A DNA stretch of 6,140 nt from Desulfohalobiaceae bacterium (lineage in GTDB: Bacteria; Desulfobacterota; Desulfovibrionia; Desulfovibrionales; Desulfothermaceae), in the NCBI GenBank assembly GCA_021737525.1, contig JAIPDU010000102.1:1-6140 (forward strand), written 5' to 3'. This document shows positions 1-6,058 of this stretch, piece after piece. Under the pieces are notes generated by a model that worked only from the letters and a program-made list of their open reading frames with translations, was not told the origin of the DNA and did no database searches. How positions within the stretch are numbered: the first letter of the stretch is position 1; each line of letters begins with the position of its first letter. The translations under genes were made by a program, and so were the position numbers.

Positions 1-40
1 CCAAAAGCCCCCCCGCCTTGGAATTGTGTCCGTGGAGGGA

Positions 41-406
41 CTATTTGAGCAGGTCTCCGATGTCGGTGATTCCTCCTCCCTGTCCTCTGCCGCCGGCCAT
101 ATTCTGCAGGTTCTCCAGGTCGCCGGAGGAGGAAATGGAGATGTTGCTGCTGGCTTCCCAGTACTTGTTGGTGAGATCCTCGGGAACGTTCTTGTACCAG
201 TAGAGCACGTGCTCAGCCGAAATCTCTCCGTGGATCTCGGAATCGAAGGGGTAACCAAAGGGGAGCAGGGCCATCTGAACCCCGCCCTGCTGGGTGGGGA
301 TTGTTTGTAAGGTGGCGGGATCCTTGATCTTGTTTTCCTGGGCATCCCATTTGCCCAGAACCATATCACCGCTGACCAGCTTTGCGAGCTTTACTTCTTG
401 CGCCAT
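41..406 (-). CDS. Small Sm-like/uncharacterised protein, 121 aa
   Basis: I cannot name this protein. Residues about 5-85 are compact and beta-rich: a K-L-V-S-G-D-M-V-L-G stretch (9-18), an acidic turn, I-K-D-P (27-30), I-P-T-Q-Q-G (36-41), a hydrophobic A-L-L-P-F-G-Y-P-F run (46-54) and I-S-A-E-H-V-L-Y-W-Y (62-71). This order of elements recalls small Sm-like (LSm/Hfq-fold) proteins known from phages and bacteria; that resemblance is from memory and unproven. The last 35 residues are Ser/Gly-rich and look flexible, ending in a short hydrophobic tail, I-G-D-L-L-K. There is no signal peptide or membrane segment, so it should be cytosolic. The frame could open at 439, but the ATG at 406 is preferred because AAAGGAG lies 8 bases before it and the conserved-looking part begins there. 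It is a single gene, divergent from cvpA, with its own promoter. The call as a real gene is secure; the fold is tentative. Confidence 0.85.
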   Translation of the reverse strand: MAQEVKLAKLVSGDMVLGKWDAQENKIKDPATLQTIPTQQGGVQMALLPFGYPFDSEIHGEISAEHVLYWYKNVPEDLTNKYWEASSNISISSSGDLENLQNMAGGRGQGGGITDIGDLLK

Positions 407-414
407 AACAACTA

Positions 415-421
415 CTCCTTT
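415..421 (-). promoter_or_regulatory. Ribosome binding site fixing the start of the 121-aa protein
   Basis: Read on the minus strand this is AAAGGAG, 8 bases before the ATG at 406. It decides against the upstream in-frame ATG at 439, which would place this site inside the coding region. Confidence 0.8.
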
Positions 422-441
422 AACGCGTGATTTGAACAATA

Positions 442-470
442 AAAGTATGTATTGCCTCCGCGGGTGTCAA
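442..470 (-). promoter_or_regulatory. Sigma70-type promoter for the 121-aa protein gene
   Basis: On the minus strand a perfect -35 box TTGACA (465-470) is followed after 17 bases by TACTTT (442-447), a partial match to TATAAT. Transcription would start near 435, giving a leader of about 30 bases that contains the AAAGGAG site. The -35 box and spacing are strong and the -10 box is mediocre. Confidence 0.6.
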
Positions 471-484
471 GAGTCGGGAGCGAT

Positions 485-512
485 TTGTTTTCCTGGCTGA
501 TTGTGCTATTTT
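485..512 (+). promoter_or_regulatory. Possible promoter for the cvpA-mazG operon
   Basis: TTGTTT (485-490) and TATTTT (507-512) are separated by 16 bases upstream of cvpA, in a T-rich stretch. The match is moderate, and the T-run in this region makes chance matches likely. It is the best plus-strand candidate I see between the divergent genes, leaving a leader of roughly 65 bases. Confidence 0.3.
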
Positions 513-583
513 TTTTCCGTAAGCTAGAGATGACTCAGCAGCACTCCATCGGAGAGGGATAAGACAACAAGGCACTAGAGGCC

Positions 584-1150
584 ATGAACATTCTGGACGG
601 CGTCTTCGTCATTATCATTATTTTAACCCTTTTCCGGGGCCTCCTCAGGGGCATGGTCAAGGAGCTCGCCTTTATCGCGGGTCTCGTGCTCGCCTTTCTG
701 GGCGCCTCCAAGGGCTATCCCCTGCTGAACGCCAAGTTGCAGCATATAATTCCCATTCCGGAGATCGCAGCGACTGTATCCTACATTATCGTGTTTCTGG
801 CCATCTTTGCCCTGGTCCTGTTCCTGGGTATCGCAGTTCGACACATGCTGCAGGGCCTCATGCTGGGATGGCTTGACCGGCTGGGGGGCTGTTTGCTGGG
901 GGTGTTCAAGGGAGCCCTGTTCTGCGGGATCATTATCCTGCTTTTGATGACCGTTTTCAGCCGGGACGCGAACGTGCTGCGCACCTCGACATTGGCGCCC
1001 CATGTGTTCCGCATCAGCGGGGAGATGGCCTCTTACATCCCCGAGCATTACCAGGAAAGATTCCAGGACGTAGCCCGGGAACTGCAGAAGGCCTGGCAGG
1101 ACAGCGACCTGTCTCGTTGGCTGGAATCCGAGGACGAAGGAGAATCCTGA
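584..1150 (+). CDS. cvpA: CvpA-family inner-membrane protein
   Basis: This 188-residue protein belongs to the CvpA family, named for a role in colicin V production in E. coli; in other bacteria the family is linked to envelope homeostasis, and no biochemical activity is settled. Four membrane segments are visible at about residues 3-21, 27-48, 61-85 and 100-124. Family hallmarks are the N-terminal N-I-L-D-G, the R-G-L-L-R-G-M-V-K-E-L loop (18-28), and L-D-R-L-G-G-C-L-L-G-V-F-K-G (97-110). The last 60 residues form a soluble, charged tail ending in an acidic E-S-E-D-E-G-E-S, probably cytoplasmic. The frame has a stop at 560-562 and no other start codon before this ATG, so the start is firm although the ribosome site is poor: AGAGG lies only 2 bases before the ATG. 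It is the first gene of an operon with mazG and the hydrolase. Confidence 0.9.
   Translation: MNILDGVFVIIIILTLFRGLLRGMVKELAFIAGLVLAFLGASKGYPLLNAKLQHIIPIPEIAATVSYIIVFLAIFALVLFLGIAVRHMLQGLMLGWLDRLGGCLLGVFKGALFCGIIILLLMTVFSRDANVLRTSTLAPHVFRISGEMASYIPEHYQERFQDVARELQKAWQDSDLSRWLESEDEGES
1137..1142 (+). promoter_or_regulatory. Ribosome binding site inside the end of cvpA, driving mazG
   Basis: AAGGAG lies within the last codons of cvpA, 8 bases before the TTG at 1151. It supports TTG as the real start of mazG and suggests that translation of the two genes is coupled. Confidence 0.8.
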
Positions 1151-1993
1151 TTGTCGCGTCTCGACCCCGAACCCATACTCAACGTGTTGCAGCGCTTGCT
1201 CGGGCCGGAGGGCTGTCCCTGGGACAGGGAACAGACACCCCATTCCCTTTGCGAATATCTCGTGGAGGAGGTCTTCGAATTGGTGGAGGCCGTCCGCAGC
1301 GGAAACGAGGGTGAAATAACCGATGAGCTGGGCGATGTGTCCTTTTTGCTTTTTTTTCTGACAGAGCTTTTGTCCCGGGAATACGGGATCGGTCTGCAAC
1401 AGGCCTGGGAGACGAGCGCGGCCAAGATGCGCCGCCGGCATCCCCATGTCTTTGACAATCACCACGTGGCAACCAGGGATGAGCTCCTCAAGACCTGGGA
1501 GCGGATCAAGTCCGAGGAAAGGGAATCCCGCTCCAGCACGCGCAAGCACGCCGAGAAGATGGCCTCGCTCCCCGGGTCCCTCCCGCCGCTGCCCAAGGCC
1601 TATCGCATCCACGCCAAAGCGGCACAGAGCGGCTTCACCTGGGGAACCGGCCGGGAGCAGGCCGAGGCCCTGCACCAGGAATGGGGGGAATGGGAGGAAG
1701 TGCGCAAATCATCGGATCATTCCCGGAAGGAGGAGGAGTTCGGGGATCTGCTCTTCAGTCTGGTGGAACAGGGACGCCGCGAAGGGATCAAGGCCAATGC
1801 CGCCCTGCACCGGGCGAATCAGAAATTCCTGCGCCGCTTCGAAGCGGCCTTGGCCCTTGCCCAGGAAAGGGGGCTGGACTGGGAGGGCTTGTCCATGACG
1901 GAAAAGGACCGCCTCTGGGAGGAGGTCAAAGCGCAGGAAAGACAGCAGGGGACATGCTCCGGGGAACGCGGCTCCGGCACTGTGTCTGGCTGA
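1151..1993 (+). CDS. mazG: Nucleoside triphosphate pyrophosphohydrolase MazG
   Basis: MazG hydrolyses (d)NTPs to the monophosphate and pyrophosphate in the cytosol; it clears abnormal nucleotides and in E. coli affects ppGpp levels. At 280 residues it is slightly longer than the roughly 263-residue E. coli enzyme and has both tandem all-alpha domains. Domain 1 (about 10-120) opens with G-C-P-W-D-R-E-Q-T (21-29) and carries the Mg-binding pattern E40xxE43 and E59xxD62, then R-R-H-P-H-V-F (95-101) and W-E-R-I-K (116-120). Domain 2 (about 144-232) repeats the pattern as E177xxE180 and E196xxD199, followed by L-H-R-A-N-Q-K-F (219-226). Both metal sites look intact. The TTG start codon abuts the cvpA stop codon with no gap and has AAGGAG 8 bases upstream. 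The C-terminal 30 residues are charged and low in conservation signals. No mazEF toxin-antitoxin genes are adjacent. Confidence 0.95.
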   Translation: MSRLDPEPILNVLQRLLGPEGCPWDREQTPHSLCEYLVEEVFELVEAVRSGNEGEITDELGDVSFLLFFLTELLSREYGIGLQQAWETSAAKMRRRHPHVFDNHHVATRDELLKTWERIKSEERESRSSTRKHAEKMASLPGSLPPLPKAYRIHAKAAQSGFTWGTGREQAEALHQEWGEWEEVRKSSDHSRKEEEFGDLLFSLVEQGRREGIKANAALHRANQKFLRRFEAALALAQERGLDWEGLSMTEKDRLWEEVKAQERQQGTCSGERGSGTVSG

Positions 1994-2015
1994 CCGGCAA
2001 CAGGAGCTTGCCGCA

Positions 2016-2816
2016 ATGCAGCGGGAAGGGGATTTCTCCATCCAGGTGGACCAGGCGGTTCTGCGCTGTCGCCGGATTGTTCCGGAAGGTAACCCATCCG
2101 GCGGGCAAGGCCCGTGTCTGGTCTTTCTGCACGAGGCCCTGGGTTGCGTGGAGATGTGGAAGTCCTATCCGGAAAGGCTGTGCCGGCTTACAGGCCTTCC
2201 CGGGGTGCTCTACGACCGGCGGGGGCACGGGGGCTCGGATCCCCTGCAGGGCCCAAGGCGGCTGGATTACCTGAGCCGCGAGGCCGGGGAGGTGCTCCCG
2301 GATCTCCTGCGTAAGCTGGAAATCGACAGGCCGGTTTTGGTGGGCCACAGCGACGGGGGCACCATTGCCCTGCTCTTTGCGGCGGCGTATCCGGACTGGC
2401 CCTGTTGCGCGGTCACAGAGGCGGCTCACGTCTTTGTGGAGCAGGTTACCCGGCAGGGGATCCGGGACGTGCTCTCCAGCTATCTCCATACGGACCTGGA
2501 GCGCAAGCTGGCCAAATACCACGGGTCCAAGAGCGGCGACTTGTTCCGGGCCTGGTCCGGGGTCTGGCTCTCCGACGCCTTCGCTTCCTGGAATATGCTC
2601 CGGGAGCTATCCTCCATCAGTTGTCCCTTGCTCGTGATCCAGGGCGAAGACGACGAATACGGCACGCGGGAGCAGGTGGACCGGATTGTGGGCCTTAGCT
2701 CCGGCCCGGCCACCCCGTTGCTCTTGCCCGGATGCGGGCACATCCCCCACCTCGAGGCACAGGACCGCGTCCTGGAGGCCGCTGGCGATTTTATCCGTGC
2801 CTGTTCCCGGACGTGA
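2016..2816 (+). CDS. Alpha/beta-fold hydrolase, substrate unknown
   Basis: A 266-residue cytosolic alpha/beta hydrolase with a complete apparent catalytic triad. The oxyanion-loop region is F-L-H-E-A-L-G (37-43), followed by Y-D-R-R-G-H-G-G-S (66-74), typical of the family. The nucleophile elbow is G-H-S-D-G-G with Ser112. The likely acid is Asp213 in Q-G-E-D-D-E-Y-G, and the general base is His242 in G-C-G-H-I-P-H-L-E. A cap-like helical insert spans about 138-195. Esterases, lipases, C-C hydrolases and haloperoxidase-like enzymes share this layout, so the substrate cannot be assigned. The start ATG has AGGAG 9 bases upstream (2002-2006). It follows mazG by 22 bases and is probably cotranscribed with it; a metabolic link with MazG is not evident. 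Asp after the catalytic Ser, where Met, Leu or Gln is more usual, marks a subgroup. Confidence 0.9.
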   Translation: MQREGDFSIQVDQAVLRCRRIVPEGNPSGGQGPCLVFLHEALGCVEMWKSYPERLCRLTGLPGVLYDRRGHGGSDPLQGPRRLDYLSREAGEVLPDLLRKLEIDRPVLVGHSDGGTIALLFAAAYPDWPCCAVTEAAHVFVEQVTRQGIRDVLSSYLHTDLERKLAKYHGSKSGDLFRAWSGVWLSDAFASWNMLRELSSISCPLLVIQGEDDEYGTREQVDRIVGLSSGPATPLLLPGCGHIPHLEAQDRVLEAAGDFIRACSRT

Positions 2817-2866
2817 CCGGATTGGCCGGACAGGCCCCGGGTGTTGCTCTTCCCCGCAATCAGAGA

Positions 2867-2918
2867 AAGGGATGGAGCCTTCGCTTGGGCGTCCCTCCCC
2901 CATCAGCCCGCATCCCTT
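2867..2918. repeat. 8-bp inverted repeat in the convergent gap
   Basis: AAGGGATG (2867-2874) and CATCCCTT (2911-2918) are perfect reverse complements separated by 36 bases. They lie in the 155-base gap between the convergent hydrolase and rlmB genes. No T-run follows on either strand, so it is not a standard intrinsic terminator. Chance is a real possibility. I see no better terminator in this gap. Confidence 0.3.
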
Positions 2919-2971
2919 CGGCGCATGGATGCCAGATCGCCCGGCATTGTCCTGCTTGCCGCGCCCGGAGA

Positions 2972-3724
2972 TCAGCTCCGGTCCTCCCGGCCCGCCATCC
3001 ACTGCCGGAGCATCTCCCCCAGAATCATCCCCCCGGCCTGGGCCACGTTCAGGGAGTCGAATCCTCCGGGCATGGGAATATACACTCCGGTATCGCAAGC
3101 AGTCGCCACTTTGGACCGGACCCCTTTCTCCTCGTTCCCCAGAACCAGAACCGCGGGCCAGCGCACGGCCACGGAATACAGATTGCGGCAGCCCTCATCC
3201 GTTCCCGCGTAGTAGGTGTGTATGTTTTCCGTGCTGCTTTCCCGTATGAATCGCGCCAGATTGACCACCCGCCCCACGGGCAGCTTTTCCAGAGCGCCGC
3301 TAGAGGACTTGATCGCCCTGGAGCCCAGGCTGGCCGATCGATCCTTGGTCAGGACCATGCCCGCCAGTCCCAGGGCGCAGGCGGTTCTGGCCAGGCTCCC
3401 CACATTGCCCTGGTCCTGGACGTGGTCCAGGCCGAGCAAAAGGGGGATCTCTGCCTGAGACAGCAGGCTCCTCATCTCCGGGCCATCCCGGAAACCGGGG
3501 GGGAAAACCTTGGCAGCAACGCCCTGGTGCTTGAGCTGGGTCGTGGCGTCGATTTTGGCCCGGGGCACTGTCTGGAATTTGACACCCATCTTGCGGCACA
3601 TGCTCACAATGTCCGCAACCGCCTTGCCCTTGTCCTTCTGGACGTAGACCACTTCCACGGTTTCCGCCGCGTGTTGCACCGCTTCCAGAACAGCGCGCCT
3701 ACCGGCAACGACATTCGATTCCAT
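2972..3724 (-). CDS. rlmB: TrmH-family 23S rRNA 2'-O-ribose methyltransferase, RlmB type
   Basis: Members of this SPOUT family transfer a methyl group from S-adenosylmethionine to a ribose 2'-OH; RlmB acts on G2251 of 23S rRNA (E. coli numbering). The protein has 250 residues, the usual RlmB length. The N-terminal substrate-recognition domain (about 3-72) starts V-V-A-G-R-R-A-V-L-E-A-V and ends H-Q-G-V-A-A (66-71). The catalytic knot domain shows motif 1 N-V-G-S-L-A-R (107-113, with the conserved N and R), motif 2 L-V-L-G-N-E-E-K-G (193-201) and motif 3 I-P-M-P-G-G-F-D-S-L-N-V-A (216-228). Before motif 1 it reads D-Q-G-N rather than the common D-P-x-N. GTG at 3733 is in frame, but ATG at 3724 is preferred because AGGGAG lies 8 bases before it. 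TrmH paralogues for tRNA look similar, so the exact target is inferred. It is a single gene, convergent with the hydrolase and divergent from mltD. Confidence 0.88.
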   Translation of the reverse strand: MESNVVAGRRAVLEAVQHAAETVEVVYVQKDKGKAVADIVSMCRKMGVKFQTVPRAKIDATTQLKHQGVAAKVFPPGFRDGPEMRSLLSQAEIPLLLGLDHVQDQGNVGSLARTACALGLAGMVLTKDRSASLGSRAIKSSSGALEKLPVGRVVNLARFIRESSTENIHTYYAGTDEGCRNLYSVAVRWPAVLVLGNEEKGVRSKVATACDTGVYIPMPGGFDSLNVAQAGGMILGEMLRQWMAGREDRS

Positions 3725-3732
3725 GCTCTTCA

Positions 3733-3738
3733 CTCCCT
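3733..3738 (-). promoter_or_regulatory. Ribosome binding site deciding the rlmB start
   Basis: On the minus strand this reads AGGGAG, 8 bases before the ATG at 3724. The alternative GTG at 3731-3733 overlaps this site and has no ribosome site of its own at a suitable distance. Confidence 0.7.
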
Positions 3739-3799
3739 ATGCGCTTCTGCCTGCGCGGACACAGGCACAAGGAAGAACGGAAATATTTCGGGACTCATT

Positions 3800-3823
3800 C
3801 CGGCCCTGTTCGAGCACAGCCGG
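3800..3823. repeat. Hairpin-forming inverted repeat between rlmB and mltD
   Basis: CCGG (3800-3803) and CTGT (3806-3809) pair with ACAG (3816-3819) and CCGG (3820-3823), leaving a 6-base loop and a 2-base CC bulge, so 8 pairs in all. It lies about 75 bases before the rlmB start and upstream of the candidate mltD promoter. No T-run follows. It could be an operator, a leader structure or chance. Confidence 0.3.
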
Positions 3824-3863
3824 TTTCCGCCGGGTTTTGCAGAAGGAACCTGTTCGGAAAAGG

Positions 3864-3892
3864 TTGCAAGAAAGCCTTGGAGCAATTATCTT
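3864..3892 (+). promoter_or_regulatory. Candidate promoter for mltD
   Basis: TTGCAA (3864-3869) and TATCTT (3887-3892) are 17 bases apart, each matching four of six consensus positions. Transcription would begin near 3899, giving a leader of about 115 bases before the GTG at 4015. This agrees with the internal start chosen for mltD, since the longer open frame would begin upstream of the promoter. The 3725-4014 gap otherwise holds the hairpin at 3800-3823 and a 10-bp palindrome; I found no convincing rlmB promoter. Confidence 0.4.
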
Positions 3893-4000
3893 TGTATGTG
3901 GCCATGTCCTTGCGAGGAGGCTTTTTGTTTTGGCAGCAGAATTGCATGAAGAGCCGCATGGACCTTCCTGGCTATCGGGCTGTGGAGCGAAAACGAGGAA

Positions 4001-4009
4001 AAGGGGGAG
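4001..4009 (+). promoter_or_regulatory. Ribosome binding site supporting the GTG start of mltD
   Basis: AAGGGGGAG ends 5 bases before the GTG at 4015. The in-frame upstream candidates, ATG at 3739, 3946 and 3958, lack a comparable site. GTG at 4015 also places a K-K pair directly ahead of the lipoprotein signal peptide. Confidence 0.65.
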
Positions 4010-4014
4010 TCGCA

Positions 4015-5943
4015 GTGAAAAAGGCCTTGAATCCAATTATCCCGACTGTGCAATTACCGCCCGGCGGCTGGGCGCTCCCTCTGTGTTGCCTTCTGCTTGT
4101 CCTGTTCGCTGGCGGAACCATCTCCTGCAGTCAGGTTGACCTCCCCCTTTCCAGCGGACAATCAGCCAACCGGACCGCTGCAGCGGAAAAAAATGCTTCC
4201 ATCGATGCCGCTGCTGTTGAAGACAACGCCACGGCCCAGCTCCCTCTTCTGATCGATCCCCTCTCCACGAGGATGGATTTCGGGATCGCCCACCTGGAAA
4301 AGGACATCACCAGCGAGTTCACCCAGCCCTTGGAGGAAGAGGTCTGGCCGGGAGAGGAGCTCCTTCTGTCCCTTCCCTCGGAGGAGCCCTCGGGAAAGGA
4401 GAAGCCAAAAGAGCCCGAGCCGGCGACTCTCGTGGAAAAGCTCGATTTCGAGATCGAGATCCAGAACACCTCCATCATGCGGGACTATGTGGACTACTAT
4501 ACCCGCAGGCACCGCAAGACTTTCCGCAGATGGCTCCAGCGTTCCGAGCTCTATCTGCCCTATGTCCGAGAAGTTTTTCGCGAGCAGGGCCTTCCCCAGG
4601 ATCTCATCTTTCTGCCCTTCGCCGAGAGCGGATTCAATCCCTGGGCCTACTCCAGTGCCGGAGCAGCGGGGATGTGGCAGTTCATACCCTCCTCGGCCCG
4701 TCACTACGGCCTCACGGTCAATTGGTGGGTGGACGAGCGACGGGATCCCTATAGCTCCACCCGGGCGGCGGCCCGCTATCTGAAAAAGCTCCACAGCCAG
4801 TTCGGCAGCTGGTACTTGGCTCTCGCTGCCTACAATGCGGGAGAAGGTACCGTGGACAGGGCCTTGCGCCGCACCGGATTCGACGGATACTATGAGCTCT
4901 GCCGGGATAGCCGCTATCTCCGGCGGGAGACCCGCTACTATGTGCCCAAGTTTTTGGCTATATTAAAGATCGTCAAGAACCTGGAAGACTATGGCTTCCA
5001 GGAGCTGAGCCTCGATTCGCAGCCGGAGCTGGCCCGGGTGGAGATCCCTTCGGGCACGGATCTGGGCCGCTTCTGCAGCAGCATCGATATGAGCTGGGAC
5101 GCCTTCCGCAAGCTCAACCCCTCCCTTCGCAGACAGGTGAGTCCGCCCAGCGGACCGACGACCGTGCATCTTCCCCGGTCCAAGAAGACCCTGGCTCAAA
5201 ATTTTCTGAACAACTCCGAGTCCGACCCCTATTCGGGGTACGCGCGCTATCGCATCCAGCGCGGGGATTCCTGGTGGAGGCTGGCCAAGCGTTTCAACGT
5301 CCCCATTCGCATTCTCAAGGACATCAACGATCAATCCTCCAATCTCCTCCGGCCCGGAGAATGGGTCGTGGTCCCCACCGGCGCTCCGGACCGGAAAAAG
5401 GAATTCGCACGGTCCGGGGATGGATCAGGGACCTACACCGTGCAAAAGGGGGACACCCTGTGGGAGATTGCCCGCAGCTTCGGCCTGAATGTGGCTACGC
5501 TCCGTCGGGCGAACAACTTGGCCCGGGGTGGACGCCTTCTTCGACCAGGACAACGCTTGAACATCCCACAGACCTCTGCATCCGAGAAAAGGGCGCGAGC
5601 CAGGGATAGGGCGAACTACACCGTGAAAAAAGGGGATAGTCTCTGGGAGATCGCGCGCAAGTACGACGTGGGCATCCAGACCCTGCGTCAGGCCAACGCC
5701 CTGGACAAGGGCGAGACCCTGCAGGTGGGAACCAGGCTCTTCATCCCCGGAGTATCGGACAAAGCCCAGAAGGCGGCCGTGTCCGGAGACGCGGTCGTGT
5801 ACACCGTCCGCCGGGGGGACAACCTGTGGTCCATTGCCCGCAGGTTCGGGGTGAGCACCAACCAGATCCTGTCCTGGAACAGTATAGGGGAGGACGCCAC
5901 CATTCACCCCGGAGACCGCCTCCGGATCAGGCTCCAGGATTAG
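4015..5943 (+). CDS. mltD: MltD-like lytic transglycosylase, lipoprotein with four LysM repeats
   Basis: This enzyme cleaves the MurNAc-GlcNAc bond of peptidoglycan, forming 1,6-anhydro ends. From GTG at 4015 it has 642 residues. A lipoprotein signal (K-K at 2-3, hydrophobic 19-36) ends in T-I-S-C, with Cys38 lipidated; Ser at +2 fits outer-membrane sorting. An acidic, Pro/Glu-rich linker (about 39-140) follows. The transglycosylase domain (about 171-300) shows catalytic Glu204 in A-E-S-G-F-N-P, then G-M-W-Q-F-I-P and A-A-Y-N-A-G-E-G (271-278). LysM repeats, which bind glycan, lie at about 412-454, 474-518, 535-578 and 596-640, each beginning Y-[RT]-[IV] and containing R/K-G-D; a weaker LysM-like segment sits at about 345-390. 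E. coli MltD is shorter (about 450 residues) with fewer LysM repeats. The open frame extends upstream to 3739, but signal peptide and ribosome site favour 4015. It is transcribed alone. Confidence 0.92.
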   Translation: MKKALNPIIPTVQLPPGGWALPLCCLLLVLFAGGTISCSQVDLPLSSGQSANRTAAAEKNASIDAAAVEDNATAQLPLLIDPLSTRMDFGIAHLEKDITSEFTQPLEEEVWPGEELLLSLPSEEPSGKEKPKEPEPATLVEKLDFEIEIQNTSIMRDYVDYYTRRHRKTFRRWLQRSELYLPYVREVFREQGLPQDLIFLPFAESGFNPWAYSSAGAAGMWQFIPSSARHYGLTVNWWVDERRDPYSSTRAAARYLKKLHSQFGSWYLALAAYNAGEGTVDRALRRTGFDGYYELCRDSRYLRRETRYYVPKFLAILKIVKNLEDYGFQELSLDSQPELARVEIPSGTDLGRFCSSIDMSWDAFRKLNPSLRRQVSPPSGPTTVHLPRSKKTLAQNFLNNSESDPYSGYARYRIQRGDSWWRLAKRFNVPIRILKDINDQSSNLLRPGEWVVVPTGAPDRKKEFARSGDGSGTYTVQKGDTLWEIARSFGLNVATLRRANNLARGGRLLRPGQRLNIPQTSASEKRARARDRANYTVKKGDSLWEIARKYDVGIQTLRQANALDKGETLQVGTRLFIPGVSDKAQKAAVSGDAVVYTVRRGDNLWSIARRFGVSTNQILSWNSIGEDATIHPGDRLRIRLQD

Positions 5944-5953
5944 CTTTTTCCGG

Positions 5954-5982
5954 GCTGTGGCAGAGCAGCGAGTCGTTTTTTT
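5954..5982 (+). terminator. Weak candidate terminator after mltD
   Basis: A run of seven T (5976-5982) follows mltD by about 30 bases. The only hairpin before it is GCTG/CAGC (5954-5957 with 5966-5969) with an 8-base loop, ending 6 bases short of the T-run. Stem length and spacing are poor for an intrinsic terminator. Confidence 0.25.
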
Positions 5983-6022
5983 GCATGAAATTTGGTCTTA
6001 CATCACTGGTGTCCCAACAAAC

Positions 6023-6052
6023 TTAATCAATAATTAAATAAATTACTATAAT
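6023..6052 (+). promoter_or_regulatory. Promoter with perfect TATAAT box in AT-rich intergenic DNA
   Basis: TATAAT (6047-6052) is a perfect -10 box, preceded after 18 bases by TTAATC (6023-6028), a half-match to the -35 consensus. The surrounding 6020-6080 stretch is strikingly AT-rich against the GC-rich genes, as strong promoters often are, though AT richness also raises chance matches. Transcription would begin near 6059 and run out of the window. Confidence 0.45.
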
Positions 6053-6058
6053 CCCTGT

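Noticed and set aside
1..21. Possible terminator at the left edge (AAAAG followed by a run of C)
   Set aside because: On the minus strand this would be one arm of a G/C-rich hairpin after the 121-aa gene, but the matching arm is not in the window and the visible self-pairing (CCAA/TTGG) is weak.
623..1675. 350-residue minus-strand open frame opposite cvpA and mazG
   Set aside because: It is antisense to two well-supported genes and shows no recognisable domain or ribosome site; stop codons are simply rare in this frame at this base composition.
1151..1993. MazG as part of a mazEF toxin-antitoxin locus
   Set aside because: No small antitoxin or toxin genes are adjacent; the neighbours are cvpA and a hydrolase.
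1926..2522. 198-residue minus-strand open frame opposite mazG and the hydrolase
   Set aside because: It spans the junction of two real genes on the other strand and has no family features.
2732..3949. 405-residue plus-strand open frame opposite rlmB
   Set aside because: It lies antisense to a clearly recognisable methyltransferase with all its motifs. Its translation is rich in Pro, Arg, His and Gly with no domain, as expected for a shadow frame in GC-rich DNA.
4015..5943. Phage endolysin or prophage lysis gene
   Set aside because: The lipoprotein signal, MltD-type catalytic domain and housekeeping surroundings fit a cellular lytic transglycosylase; no holin or other phage gene is present.
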